A DNA stretch of 64,000 bases from Ascidiaceihabitans sp039975415 (GCF_039975415.1 NZ_JBDWHD010000016.1), one strand, 5' to 3'. Shown: positions 25,134 through 34,794, counted from the stretch's first letter. Numbers and translations: made by a program. Notes: generated from the letters alone by a model not told the origin.

Positions 25134-26441
25134 ATGGCCCGCGACTATTTGAAGAAAGCCACCATGACGGCCCAATCGGGTTCTGACGAAGTGCGCGAAA
25201 CCGTCATGAATATTCTTGCGGACATCGAGGCAGGCGGCGATGCGGCCGCATTGAAATATGCAGCCAAGTTTGACAATTACGATGGCCCGGTCGTGTTAAG
25301 TGCTGATGAAATTGCCGCGGCTTCTGCCAAAGTGCCACAAAAGCTAAAAGACGACATCGCGTTTGCGCACAGCAATGTGCAACGCTTTGCGGAATTGCAA
25401 AAATCCACCATGACAGATGTGGAAACCGAAATCGTCCCCGGTTTGATTGCTGGACAAAAGGCGATCCCGGTGCGCACGGCGGGCTGTTATGTGCCCGGTG
25501 GGCGGTACAGCCACATCGCCTCTGCAATTATGACGGTGACCACGGCCAAAGTCGCGGGTTGCGAAAACATCGTGGCGTGTTCCCCACCCCGCCCCAATGA
25601 AGGCATCGCACCGGCGATTATCTACGCAGCCCATTTGGCGGGCGCCACGCAAATTTTGTCGATGGGGGGCGTGCAAGGCATCGCGGCCATGACCTTTGGA
25701 TTGTTTGGCCTGCCCAAGGCGGACATCCTTGTGGGCCCGGGCAACCAATTCGTGGCCGAAGCCAAGCGTTTTCTCTTTGGGCGTGTGGGCATTGATATGG
25801 TTGCGGGTCCAACTGATAGCTTGATTTTGGCAGATGCCAAAGCTGACGCGCATATCTTGGCAACGGATTTGGTGTCTCAGGCCGAACACGGGTACAATTC
25901 GCCAGTTTGGTTGGTGACGGATGACCGCGCGTTGGCCGAAAAAGTGATGGGCATGGTCCCAGATATGATCGCCGATTTGCCAGAGTTGAACCGCATGAAC
26001 GCAGAAGCGGCTTGGCGCGACTATGCCGAAGTTATCCTGTGCGAAGACCGTGAAGAAATGGCCGCCTGTTCCGATGACTACGCGCCCGAGCACCTGACCG
26101 TTCAGGCCGAAGATCTCGATTGGTGGTTGGATCGTTTGCAGTGCTACGGTTCGCTGTTCTTGGGTGAAGAAACCACCGTATCTTATGGTGACAAAGCCTC
26201 TGGCACGAACCACGTTTTGCCGACCTCAAGCTCTGCCAAATACACTGGCGGCTTGTCCGTGCACAAATACATGAAGATTGTCACTTGGCAGCGCGGCACC
26301 CCTGAAGGCACCAAGGACGTGGCCATTGCAACAGCCCGTATTTCCCGCCTTGAGGGGATGGAAGGCCACGCCCGCGCCGCGGATGTGCGTCTGGCCAAAT
26401 ACTTCCCCGGCGAAAACTTCGACCTGACGGCGGCAGAGTAA
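25134..26441 (+). CDS. hpsN: HisD-like sulfopropanediol 3-dehydrogenase
   Basis: 435 aa. Zn/NAD dehydrogenase of the histidinol dehydrogenase superfamily (VPGGRYSHIAS, LVGPGNQFVAEAKR, VSQAEHGYNSPVW, YAPEHLTV). Two facts favour HpsN over histidine biosynthesis: the sequence is of the divergent roseobacter type, and sulfopyruvate decarboxylase genes follow at once. HpsN oxidises (R)-2,3-dihydroxypropane-1-sulfonate to sulfolactate. The start at ATG 25134 has GGAG 6 bases upstream; another ATG lies 4 codons earlier. Confidence 0.82.
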   Translation: MARDYLKKATMTAQSGSDEVRETVMNILADIEAGGDAAALKYAAKFDNYDGPVVLSADEIAAASAKVPQKLKDDIAFAHSNVQRFAELQKSTMTDVETEIVPGLIAGQKAIPVRTAGCYVPGGRYSHIASAIMTVTTAKVAGCENIVACSPPRPNEGIAPAIIYAAHLAGATQILSMGGVQGIAAMTFGLFGLPKADILVGPGNQFVAEAKRFLFGRVGIDMVAGPTDSLILADAKADAHILATDLVSQAEHGYNSPVWLVTDDRALAEKVMGMVPDMIADLPELNRMNAEAAWRDYAEVILCEDREEMAACSDDYAPEHLTVQAEDLDWWLDRLQCYGSLFLGEETTVSYGDKASGTNHVLPTSSSAKYTGGLSVHKYMKIVTWQRGTPEGTKDVAIATARISRLEGMEGHARAADVRLAKYFPGENFDLTAAE

Positions 26442-26491
26442 ACTCTGCCTGCCAGCTTCCATTTTCACCCCGCACACGAGGAGTAACTCAC

Positions 26492-26998
26492 GTGTCTATC
26501 AGTTCCAAAATCGTGGATGATTTCATCGCCAATGGCGTCGAATTTGTCACGACCGTGCCGTGCAAACAGTTGGCCGGTGTCATCGACGAAGTCGACGCCC
26601 GCCCCGAGATTTTCCACATACCCAGTAACAAAGAAGACGAGGGCATGGGGCTTTGCGCAGGGGCCTTCATGGGCGGCAAACGTCCTGCCATCATCATGCA
26701 AAACACCGCGATTGGTGTGACCATCAACACGCTGGCCACACTGACGCAGTATTACCGCATGCCTTTGCCGATGCTGATTTCTTACCGCGGTGAATTGCGC
26801 GAACCTGTCGCCTGCCAAGTCGAAATGGCCGTGCACACCAAGGCGCTTTTGAACCAGATGAACATCCCCACGTATCACTTCCACAAGGAATCGGATGCGG
26901 ATGAATTGGATGCGATCCTGAAGTATACTTTCATGTGCAACAAACCTGTGGCGATCCTGACGGATGCGTCCTTTTGGGGAGGCTACGGCGACCAATGA
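26492..26998 (+). CDS. comD: Sulfopyruvate decarboxylase alpha subunit
   Basis: 168 aa, pyrimidine-binding half of a ThDP enzyme: N-terminal VPCKQLAGVIDE, the HIPSNKEDEGMGLCAGAFMGG block with catalytic Glu, and IMQNTAIGVTINTLATL. With ComE it converts 3-sulfopyruvate to sulfoacetaldehyde and CO2. It is 50 bp after hpsN with GAGGAG upstream, and overlaps comE by 4 bp. Sulfopyruvate versus phosphonopyruvate decarboxylase is settled by the split subunits and the hpsN neighbour. Confidence 0.88.
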   Translation: MSISSKIVDDFIANGVEFVTTVPCKQLAGVIDEVDARPEIFHIPSNKEDEGMGLCAGAFMGGKRPAIIMQNTAIGVTINTLATLTQYYRMPLPMLISYRGELREPVACQVEMAVHTKALLNQMNIPTYHFHKESDADELDAILKYTFMCNKPVAILTDASFWGGYGDQ

Positions 26999-27549
26999 TC
27001 CGTTCTGAAATCCTGCGCGAAATCGCGCCTATCCTTCGTGACCAATTGGTTGTTTGCAACATCGGTCTGCCCAGCCAAGAACTCCACATGATCGACGACA
27101 ATGCCAAAAATTTCTACATGCTTGGGACCATGGGGCTGTCGTCTTCCATCGGTCTTGGTCTGGCTTTGGCCCAAGAGAAAACCGTCGTCTCTATCGACGG
27201 TGACGGGTCAGTCCTGACCAACCTTGGCACGCTGCCAACCATCGCCAACAACGTGGCCGACAACTACATCCTGATGATCATCGACAACGGATCTTATGGC
27301 TCTACCGGTGATCAACCGACCTATGCCGGCAAGAAAACCAAGCTCGAAAACGTGGCGGCCGCCTGCGGTTGCGAGAATGTTGTGACCGTGCAGGACGTGG
27401 ACGCAGGCAAAGCGTTGCAGGCCGCCATCGACAGCAAACAAATGACGATTATTGTGGTGAAATGCGACAGCGGCAACATCAAGCTGCCCGTGATCACCAT
27501 GGACCCCGTTGTGATCCGCGACCGCTTTATGAAAGCCGTTGCAAGCTAA
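26995..27549 (+). CDS. comE: Sulfopyruvate decarboxylase beta subunit
   Basis: 184 aa, ThDP diphosphate-binding half. The GDG...NN cofactor motif spans VSIDGDGSVLTNLGTL to MIIDNGSYGSTGDQPT. Preceding MGTMG-like LGTMGLSSSIGLGLALA is also typical. ATG overlaps the comD stop. Sulfoacetaldehyde would next go to Xsc and phosphotransacetylase, neither of which is in the window, nor is a sulfolactate dehydrogenase or transporter. Confidence 0.88.
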   Translation: MIRSEILREIAPILRDQLVVCNIGLPSQELHMIDDNAKNFYMLGTMGLSSSIGLGLALAQEKTVVSIDGDGSVLTNLGTLPTIANNVADNYILMIIDNGSYGSTGDQPTYAGKKTKLENVAAACGCENVVTVQDVDAGKALQAAIDSKQMTIIVVKCDSGNIKLPVITMDPVVIRDRFMKAVAS

Positions 27550-27556
27550 GGTCTAG

Positions 27557-27582
27557 GGTGCGCGGGGAAACCGTCGCGCACC
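27557..27582. terminator. Bidirectional terminator-like hairpin
   Basis: GGTGCGCG (27557-27564) pairs with CGCGCACC (27575-27582) across a 10-base loop. It fills the short gap between the convergent comE and the macrodomain gene, whose stop begins at the next base. T-run is weak on both sides. Confidence 0.6.
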
Positions 27583-28026
27583 TTACCCGGCGAACTCGAC
27601 CAGAGTATGGTCGCAGCCGATCAGGGCCGTTTCGATCAACTCGGCGATAAGCACCCAATCCCCGCCCGCAAGTCCGGCCCCGATCATCGGATAACCTATG
27701 CGACTGTTTGGAAAACGGGTGGCAATGTCTTCAAAGCAGGATTTGATCGCATCGTAATCTGCTTTGCGCCCGCGACCCTTCCATTGGAACTGTGTGTAGG
27801 CGTTTACAATAACTAGATTGTCGATGTGTGCCACCGAAACTGTGCCAAGCTTATCCCGTGCGCCATAAGTGGTTGTTTTGTCGGCTGCGAATGCTTCGGG
27901 GAACGTTGCTGCGATACGTTTTGCAATACCTGCTCCCATCGTGTGAAAGCAATTGCAGCCATGCACAATGACATCAAAGTCCCCTGCTTGGGCCATCTTG
28001 ATAAGATCGCCGCGTACTGTTTTCAT
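27583..28026 (-). CDS. Macrodomain protein (ADP-ribose binding or hydrolase)
   Basis: 147 aa, a single macrodomain. HGCNCFHTMGAGIAKRI is the substrate loop 1 of the Appr-1-p/ALC1-like type; GYPMIGAGLAGGDW is the second glycine loop. Such proteins remove ADP-ribose from proteins or nucleic acids or dephosphorylate ADP-ribose 1''-phosphate. No ADP-ribosyltransferase toxin partner is visible next to it. The gene stands alone, convergent to comE; 155 bp without a recognisable feature separate it from the dehydrogenase. Confidence 0.85.
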   Translation of the reverse strand: MKTVRGDLIKMAQAGDFDVIVHGCNCFHTMGAGIAKRIAATFPEAFAADKTTTYGARDKLGTVSVAHIDNLVIVNAYTQFQWKGRGRKADYDAIKSCFEDIATRFPNSRIGYPMIGAGLAGGDWVLIAELIETALIGCDHTLVEFAG

Positions 28027-28181
28027 GTGAGTACCCCATTCCCCTAAAGACGATCGCCAAAGCTTCTATAACAATCCACAGGCGCTCCACAATCCCCGCT
28101 AACAACCCGTTTGGGAACGCATCAGGGGCTGTGTTTGTAGTCGCTTTGAAACTGGTGATAGCAAAATCTTGCAGGCATACA

Positions 28182-29339
28182 TCACCACATTTCTTTATAG
28201 AGGGCCACTATTTCGTCTTCGCTGGGCACACGCGGATTGTTCCGTGGTGAACCTGACGCCAACGCTTGGCGTGCCATCAGATGCAACAGGTCATCGTCTG
28301 CCTCATGGCCCAACTGGCTGGGTGAAGGCACTTTCAAATCTGCGTTCAGCGCCCTTAAGGAACGCACCAGTTTGTCGCAAGCGGCTGCGTCTGTATCTGC
28401 CGCTTCGGCGAACCCCATAACGCGTGCGGCTTCGGCGTAGCGGGCCGGGGCGGCCTGTACCGAAAACGCAGTCACCACAGGCAAAAGCATGGCGTTGCTA
28501 AGCCCGTGGGCCACATGAAAATGCGCACCGATAGGACGGCTCATGCCATGAACCAGTGCAACAGAGGCATTGGAAAACGCCATGCCCGCCTGTGATGCTG
28601 CCAGCATCAACGCCTCGCGCGCAGTGGCGTTTGTCGGGTCATTGCAGGCGGTGCGCAGATGGGTTGCGATCAACGGCATCGCGGATAGGGCGAAGGCATC
28701 GGTGTAGGCATGGGCGCGTTTGCTGACATAGGCTTCAAGTGCGTGGGTCAGGCTGTCGATGCCTGTGTCTGCGGTGATGCGTGCGGGTTTGGTGGTGGTA
28801 AATTCCCAGTCGATTAAAGCCGCTGTGCCCACGCACGCCAGTCCTGACAGGTTGTACTTTTCAGGGGCGCCCGTGTCTGTGATCACACACCACCGCGTCA
28901 GTTCTGATCCAGTGCCGCCGGTGGTTGGCACGCAAATCACCGGCAACCCGCAACGGTCAATTTGCCTTGGCGCTTTGTAATCGCGCACGTGGCCCGGGTT
29001 GACCGACATAAAGGAAATCGCCTTGGCTGTGTCCATTGGACTGCCGCCGCCAAACCCGATGATACAATCGTAATCGCCTGCGTTCAGCGCGGCGATCCCC
29101 GCGTCAACGCAGGTGTCGGTCGGGTCCTCGATCACCCCGTCAAACAGCCCGTACGGCAGATTTGCGGCATCAAGTATGTCACAGAGCCTTTGCACATGGC
29201 CAAGTGTGACCAACCCTTTGTCCGTGACGATCAAAGGGCGTGACGCGGCCATTTGCACCATCACCTCTGGCAGTTCCTGCACGACCCCGCCGCCGATGCG
29301 GATGATGCGAGGGGATTGGATACGGGCGAAGGTTTGCAT
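28182..29339 (-). CDS. Iron-containing alcohol dehydrogenase
   Basis: 385 aa, group III Fe-ADH. NAD-binding IIGFGGGSPMDTAKAI, then PTTGGTGSELTRW, metal ligands in TADTGIDSLTHALEAYV and in VHGMSRPIGAHFHVAHG. Substrate cannot be read from sequence (1,3-propanediol, lactaldehyde and hydroxy-acid types share these motifs). Start MQTFARIQ chosen; the frame runs 38 codons further but without family similarity and into the next gene. Confidence 0.88.
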   Translation of the reverse strand: MQTFARIQSPRIIRIGGGVVQELPEVMVQMAASRPLIVTDKGLVTLGHVQRLCDILDAANLPYGLFDGVIEDPTDTCVDAGIAALNAGDYDCIIGFGGGSPMDTAKAISFMSVNPGHVRDYKAPRQIDRCGLPVICVPTTGGTGSELTRWCVITDTGAPEKYNLSGLACVGTAALIDWEFTTTKPARITADTGIDSLTHALEAYVSKRAHAYTDAFALSAMPLIATHLRTACNDPTNATAREALMLAASQAGMAFSNASVALVHGMSRPIGAHFHVAHGLSNAMLLPVVTAFSVQAAPARYAEAARVMGFAEAADTDAAACDKLVRSLRALNADLKVPSPSQLGHEADDDLLHLMARQALASGSPRNNPRVPSEDEIVALYKEMW

Positions 29340-29415
29340 GGTAAGTGTCGCTTTGGCTTGGGTCTGGCTTGAAGCCCAAAGGGACGATTGTGCCGCCCCT
29401 TTGATGCAGTTTGGG

Positions 29416-29805
29416 TCAGTCGATAAAGATGACGTCGCCGTCAGCAGGATCATTCAACACGGCGCGTCCTGTGACACCATCGTGAACAAGATAGCATCCG
29501 TTGACAGCAAAGGATTCTTTGTAGTGCGGTTTGCCGTCCGTATATGTCACCTTTTCCAGCCGTAGCCATTTGGGGGCCGAATCCCCTGTCACATATTCAA
29601 TTTTGGCGGTCTCGCCGTTGACGATCACCAACGCTTTGTCGTCCAGTTCTTCGTCTTCAGAGGCCGTGAAGCCGTAGGACCAGACATTGGCTGACTTATT
29701 GTAAATGTGGCGGGTGCAGTCGGCAAAGGCCGCGCCTGAAAGCAGTGACAGGGCAAGAAATGCGGTGCCGGATAATGCCGGTACAGTTCGAATCGTAATT
29801 TTCAT
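29416..29805 (-). CDS. Small secreted protein of unknown function
   Basis: 129 aa with a clear signal peptide (about residues 1-28, ending GAAFA). The mature part is acidic and has two cysteines, at DCTRHIYN and NGCYLVHD, which could form one disulfide. I do not recognise a family. It is upstream of the Fe-ADH gene on the same strand, 76 bp away, but no shared role can be inferred. Confidence 0.7.
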   Translation of the reverse strand: MKITIRTVPALSGTAFLALSLLSGAAFADCTRHIYNKSANVWSYGFTASEDEELDDKALVIVNGETAKIEYVTGDSAPKWLRLEKVTYTDGKPHYKESFAVNGCYLVHDGVTGRAVLNDPADGDVIFID

Positions 29806-29881
29806 AAAATTGTTCTCCTATAAAAAGAACAGTACCTGCACCTTCCAGATTGAACAGGAAAAATGCAGTTTGCGACTTGGA

Positions 29882-32620
29882 TCACTCTGCCGCGCGTTCC
29901 ACACCTTCGGCAATCGCTGTGCGCAGACGCTTTTCTAGCGTGCGTTGTTTATTTTCGGAATGGTATTTCAGCCCGAACATGTCCTTTACGTAAAACGTAT
30001 CGACCGCCTGTTCGCCATAAGTCGCGATCACAGCGTTGGCGATATAGACGTTTGACGCCGCCAGACTGCGGGTCAGGTCATGCAGCAATCCGGGGCGGTC
30101 GCGGGTGTCGACTTCGATAATTGTATAAATCTCTGACCCTTCGTTGTCGAAGCTGATGTGCGTGGGCACGCGAAATGCCTTTTCGCGCTTTTTCACTTTG
30201 TCGCGGTCCACGATGGCGTCGCGTGTCACCACTTCGCCAGCCAAAGTGCGTTCAATCATTTTACGCAAGCGGGGCAGGCGGGCCGCGTCATAGGGTTGAC
30301 CCTCTGCATCCTGAATCCAGAACGCATCTGTTACAAAGCCGTCTTTGGTTGTGTAACTGCGTGCATCGACAACATTGGCCCCCACAAGGGCCAAAGCACC
30401 GGTCAGACGTGCAAAGATACCGGGGTGGTCGTGCATCACAAAACAAGCCCGCGTTGCGTCGCGGTCTTCATCGGGGTGCAGATCCATCAAGATCTCGTCG
30501 TTTGTCATGTTGCGCAATAGCCCTGCAAACACCACATGCGCCGTCAGGTGCAGCCCCTGCCAATAGGGGTCGTAATGTCGTGCTGTTTCGGCTTGTAAAT
30601 CCTTGCGGGGCCAGTCGTGTAGCGCCGATCGCAAAGCTTTCTTGGCCTCGGCGCCGCGGTTTTCGCGGTTCAGGGCCTCCATCCCGTTTTCAAGGGCGTT
30701 TTCGGTCTGGCGGTAAAGCGCCCGGATCAGAACCGCCTTCCAGTTGTTCCAGGTGTCGGGCCCAACGCCGCGAATGTCACAGACTGTCAGCACGCAAAGC
30801 AGCCCAAGCCGTTCTACTGTTTTCACTGCTTTGGCAAAGTCACGTACGGTGCGCGGGTCGGCGATGTCGCGCTTTTGGGCCATATCGGACATCAGCAGAT
30901 GGTAGCGCACCAGCCATTCGACAGTGTCCACATCTTCTTGTTTCAGGCCAAGGCGGGGGGCCACTTTGCGCACGATTTGGGCGCCCAGGATAGAATGATC
31001 TTCGGGGCGTCCTTTGCCGATATCATGCAGCAGCATTGCCACATAAAGCACTTTGCGGTTCACGCCCTGCTCAAGGATGGAGGAGGCCACAGGCAGCTCT
31101 TCTTCCAGCTCTCCGCGTTCGATCATCGCAAGGTTGGCGATGCATTGGATTGTGTGTTCGTCCACGGTGTAGCTGTGGTACATGTTGAACTGCATCATCG
31201 CCACGATGTGTTCGAATTCCGGGATGAAAGCGGCAAGAACGCCCAATTCGTTCATGCGCCGCAATGCGCGTTCGGGGTTGCCGTGTTTCAGCATCAGATC
31301 AAGGAAAATACGCCGTGCTTCGGGCATGTTGCGCATGTCGTCATCGATCAGGTCCAGATTGGATTTTACCAACCTCATCGCATCAGGATGGATCAGCATA
31401 CCTGTGCGCAGGGCTTCTTCAAAAATGCGCAACAGGTTGATCTTGTTCGACAAGAATTCATCTTCGCGGGCTATGGCCAAGCGGTTGTGAATAACCTCGT
31501 ATCCGGTTTTGACCTTGGGTTTGCGTTTGAAAATACGTTCCAGCAGAGGTTCGGCTTTGACGTGCATCGCTTCGAGTTTTGTCAGGAAAATGCGAGTCAG
31601 ATCGCCTACTTCGGTGGCATGAATAAAGAAGGCTTGCATAAAGACTTCGACACCACGCCGCCCACCGGTGTCTTTGTACCCCATGGCTTCGGCGACCATC
31701 ACCTGCATATCGAATGTCAGTTGTTCGGTGGCACGGTTGGTCAGCAAATGCAGATGGCTGCGGACCGCCCAAAGAAAATCCTCTGCGGCCACAAAGCTTT
31801 TGAATTCGTCTTGCGTAAATACGTTTTTGGACACCAGATCGGCCGCGTCCTGAACCCCGTGGATGTGTTTGGCGATCCAGAACAAAGACTGCAAATCGCG
31901 CAAACCGCCTTTGCCTTCTTTTACATTGGGCTCAACGACATAGCGCTGCCCTTGCTTTTCATGCCGTTTGTCGCGCTCGGCCAGTTTGGCTTCGATGAAC
32001 TTTGGGCCAGCGGCCGCCGTAAACAGATCGGCCCACAGCTTGCTTTCAAGATCGTCTGCCAGACCCGCGTCCCCAATCACAAAACGATGTTCCAGCATGG
32101 CGGTGCAAATGGTTGCATCTTCTGATCCCAAGCGGATGCAATCGGTGATCGTGCGGCTTGAATGGCCGACTTTAAGCTTCAGGTCCCACAGCAGATACAA
32201 CATGTTTTCGATGGTTGTTTCTGCCCAAGCGGTCATTTTGTAGGGCGTAAGAAACAACAAATCGACGTCGGAAAACGGGGCCATTTCACCGCGTCCATAC
32301 CCGCCCACGGCAATCACGGACAGGCGTTCACCCAGTGTCGGGTTCGGGTTGGGGTTCATGTGGCCCGCAATGTCAAAGGCTGCCGCCACAAGCTGATCCG
32401 TCAGGTATGTGTAGCTGCGGGTCAGGGGACGGGCCGCAAAGGGTTTGTTTTGGAACGCAGCCTTGATGGCGACGCGGGCCTGCTTTTGGGTGTCTTGCAG
32501 CCAAGCCAGCATTGTGGCCCGTAGGTCTTTGGTTTGCAGGGCCGCGCCAAGCGTTGCCTGAAACGCTGCCTGATTGAATATCGTGTCTGCAGGGCAGATC
32601 AAATCCGTAGATGGGTTCAT
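29882..32620 (-). CDS. glnD: PII uridylyltransferase/uridylyl-removing enzyme
   Basis: 912 aa. Nucleotidyltransferase motif VGGYGRGEMAPFSDVDLLFL at about 98-117, GlnD-central EPNVKEGKGGLRDLQSL, HD hydrolase motif LLHDIGKGRPEDHS at about 530, and two C-terminal ACT domains (from about 710 and 815). It senses glutamine and modifies PII proteins GlnB/GlnK to control nitrogen metabolism. Length is usual for alphaproteobacteria. Monocistronic looking, 30 bp after the lipoprotein gene. Confidence 0.97.
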   Translation of the reverse strand: MNPSTDLICPADTIFNQAAFQATLGAALQTKDLRATMLAWLQDTQKQARVAIKAAFQNKPFAARPLTRSYTYLTDQLVAAAFDIAGHMNPNPNPTLGERLSVIAVGGYGRGEMAPFSDVDLLFLTPYKMTAWAETTIENMLYLLWDLKLKVGHSSRTITDCIRLGSEDATICTAMLEHRFVIGDAGLADDLESKLWADLFTAAAGPKFIEAKLAERDKRHEKQGQRYVVEPNVKEGKGGLRDLQSLFWIAKHIHGVQDAADLVSKNVFTQDEFKSFVAAEDFLWAVRSHLHLLTNRATEQLTFDMQVMVAEAMGYKDTGGRRGVEVFMQAFFIHATEVGDLTRIFLTKLEAMHVKAEPLLERIFKRKPKVKTGYEVIHNRLAIAREDEFLSNKINLLRIFEEALRTGMLIHPDAMRLVKSNLDLIDDDMRNMPEARRIFLDLMLKHGNPERALRRMNELGVLAAFIPEFEHIVAMMQFNMYHSYTVDEHTIQCIANLAMIERGELEEELPVASSILEQGVNRKVLYVAMLLHDIGKGRPEDHSILGAQIVRKVAPRLGLKQEDVDTVEWLVRYHLLMSDMAQKRDIADPRTVRDFAKAVKTVERLGLLCVLTVCDIRGVGPDTWNNWKAVLIRALYRQTENALENGMEALNRENRGAEAKKALRSALHDWPRKDLQAETARHYDPYWQGLHLTAHVVFAGLLRNMTNDEILMDLHPDEDRDATRACFVMHDHPGIFARLTGALALVGANVVDARSYTTKDGFVTDAFWIQDAEGQPYDAARLPRLRKMIERTLAGEVVTRDAIVDRDKVKKREKAFRVPTHISFDNEGSEIYTIIEVDTRDRPGLLHDLTRSLAASNVYIANAVIATYGEQAVDTFYVKDMFGLKYHSENKQRTLEKRLRTAIAEGVERAAE

Positions 32621-32650
32621 AAATGATCTGCCCTGAAGAAATGTACCGAC

Positions 32651-33847
32651 TTAGGAACCGCCGCCGGAAAAGCCGCGGGGCGCTTGGTCTAGGATGACCA
32701 CTTTGTTTTCGCGAATACTGGCCACAGCCAAACCGCGTTCATTTGTGCCATCGGACTGCAGACGGAAAATACCCGTGGCCCCCTGGAACCCTGCGCCTTG
32801 GGTCAAAGCACCGGCACCCAACGGGTTGGACCGTGATCCGCTGACCAAAGCGCCCACTGCCGCGATCCCGTCAAAGGAAAGGCCCGCAATAGGGTGAGGG
32901 GCTTTGCCATAAGCGCCTTCGTATTTTGCGCGGAAGGCGTTGGCACGCGCTGGGTCAGGCAAAGCGAACCAGCCGCCTTGCACACCAGGCAACGCCAGCG
33001 TTTGGGCGGGAATATCCCATCGCGTCAGACCGATGTATTGTGTTGCGGCCGGGCGCACACCGGCTTCGGGCAAAAGCTGAGTGATCAAAGGCAAGGCGGA
33101 TGCTGTGTTAGAGGTCATGAAAACCGCGTTGGCCCCGCCATTGTCCACGGCGGCTTTGATGCGTGGAATAGCCGCGACAACGCCTTCCTGACTGAGCGGA
33201 TAGTCAACGCTGCCCGCCAATGTGGAACCCGAGCGGCTGATCGCATTTTGGATGGCGTTACGTCCCAACTGACCGGCAACATCCTGCGCACTAACCACCA
33301 CGATGCGGTCTTTTCCTTGGGATTTTGCGTAGCTGACAAGGCGGTTTGCCGTGTTGTCGAAGGTTGGCCCAAGCACAAAGACGTTGCCGCCTGCGATTGT
33401 CGGGTTGTTGGAAAAGGCCAATACGTTGACGTTGCTGCCTGCCACCGCGACGCCCACGGCGTTTGCGGCCTCGGCATAAAGGGGGCCAAGAATGATCTGT
33501 GCGCCATCGCTGACGGCTTGTTTGGCTTGTGTTGCCGCTGTGCCTGCATTGCCTGCTGTGCCGTAAACACGCAGATTGATGTCCACACCTTCCAGATCAC
33601 GGATCGCCAAACGGGCCGCATTTTCAAGACTTTGTGCTAAAAGATCATCACTTGCAGAGCCGCCCCCGCGTGGCACCAACAACGCAACGGCGACAGGTTC
33701 GCCTTTTTTGACGCTGGGGCCCGAATTGCCGATAGAGCCAAGAGACAGGTCGTCACAAGCGGCCAGTCCCAAAGCGAAGATTGGCAAAGTGATGACGCGA
33801 GATACCCGTAGCATTGACTTGCGGGCGGATTGGAAAAGCGCGAACAT
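32651..33847 (-). CDS. Penicillin-binding protein activator, LpoA-type lipoprotein
   Basis: 398 aa. Lipobox in LGLAACDD at about residues 22-29, then a type I periplasmic-binding fold (VALLVPRGGG, DGAQIILGPLYAEAANAV, YIGLTRWD). In E. coli the orthologue (yraM/lpoA) stimulates peptidoglycan synthase PBP1A and lies between rsmI and yraN; here it is divergent from rsmI-yraN, so the association is kept. Start MFALFQS has AGGGAG upstream at slightly long spacing. Confidence 0.88.
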   Translation of the reverse strand: MFALFQSARKSMLRVSRVITLPIFALGLAACDDLSLGSIGNSGPSVKKGEPVAVALLVPRGGGSASDDLLAQSLENAARLAIRDLEGVDINLRVYGTAGNAGTAATQAKQAVSDGAQIILGPLYAEAANAVGVAVAGSNVNVLAFSNNPTIAGGNVFVLGPTFDNTANRLVSYAKSQGKDRIVVVSAQDVAGQLGRNAIQNAISRSGSTLAGSVDYPLSQEGVVAAIPRIKAAVDNGGANAVFMTSNTASALPLITQLLPEAGVRPAATQYIGLTRWDIPAQTLALPGVQGGWFALPDPARANAFRAKYEGAYGKAPHPIAGLSFDGIAAVGALVSGSRSNPLGAGALTQGAGFQGATGIFRLQSDGTNERGLAVASIRENKVVILDQAPRGFSGGGS

Positions 33848-33933
33848 TGGTGCAGTAACTCCCTTAAGGTGTGCGCCTTTTGTGGCGCAGCGATTTTGGT
33901 CGATAATAGACGTCATGAAAGGCGGGTCCAGCT

Positions 33934-34794
33934 TTGAATTTTCAAAAGGTTCCCCTTGCACCGGGGTTGTATTTCGTGGGTGTGCCGATTGGCTCAGCCC
34001 GAGATATCACGTTGCGGGCTTTGGATGTGTTGGCGTCGGCGGATGTGCTGGCGGCGGAAGACACGCGCAGCATGCGAAAACTGATGGATATTCACGGTGT
34101 GCCCTTGAACGGGCGCCGCATCATCGCATTGCATGATCACACCGGGGAAAAGGTGGTGAACGGGCTGCTTGATGCCGTGAAACAAGGGCAATCGGTGGCC
34201 TATGCGTCCGAGGCCGGCATGCCATTGATTGCGGATCCCGGGTTTGAATTAAGCCGGGCTGCGGCGGATGCAGGTGTGATGCAAACCTGTGCGCCAGGCC
34301 CGTCCGCAGTCTTGACGGCTTTGGCCCTGGCTGGTTTGCCAACGGATGCGTTTTTCTTTGCAGGGTTTTTGCCGAACGCAAAAGGGGCGCGGTGTTCCGC
34401 CTTGGAAGGTCTGAAAGCCATTCGCGGAACATTGGCATTTTACGAATCGCCCAAACGCGTGGCGGCCACATTAAAAGATGCGGCGCGCGTCCTGGGGGAC
34501 GGGCGCAAAGCCGTCGTGTGCCGTGAGCTTACAAAAAAGTTCGAAGAGGTGACCCGCGGCACACTGGGCGAATTGGCACAAGAGTTCTCGGGGCGGTCGG
34601 TTAAGGGCGAAATTGTATTGTTGGTCGATCGGGGCGATTTACAGATTGTTAGCGAAACAGACCTAGAAACAGCTTTGGGTGTTGCTTTGGGACAGATGTC
34701 TATGCGCGATGCCGTTGATGCGGTGTCGGCCGCACATGATACGCCACGCCGCAAGGTCTACCAGTTGGCGCTGGATATGGGGAAAGACAGTTGA
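33934..34794 (+). CDS. rsmI: 16S rRNA (cytidine-1402-2'-O)-methyltransferase (TTG start)
   Basis: 286 aa, tetrapyrrole-methylase fold. GLYFVGVPIGSARDITLRAL, AAEDTRS, ASEAGMPLIADPG and AFYESPKRV are RsmI signatures. Start is TTG at 33934 with AGGCGGG upstream; the ATG at 33915 is out of frame. Overlaps yraN by 4 bp. Confidence 0.95.
   Translation: MNFQKVPLAPGLYFVGVPIGSARDITLRALDVLASADVLAAEDTRSMRKLMDIHGVPLNGRRIIALHDHTGEKVVNGLLDAVKQGQSVAYASEAGMPLIADPGFELSRAAADAGVMQTCAPGPSAVLTALALAGLPTDAFFFAGFLPNAKGARCSALEGLKAIRGTLAFYESPKRVAATLKDAARVLGDGRKAVVCRELTKKFEEVTRGTLGELAQEFSGRSVKGEIVLLVDRGDLQIVSETDLETALGVALGQMSMRDAVDAVSAAHDTPRRKVYQLALDMGKDS

Noticed and set aside
24920..25186. 88-aa frame between cheD and hpsN
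   Set aside because: It runs into hpsN in another frame, has no family features and crosses the hairpin at 25025-25045.
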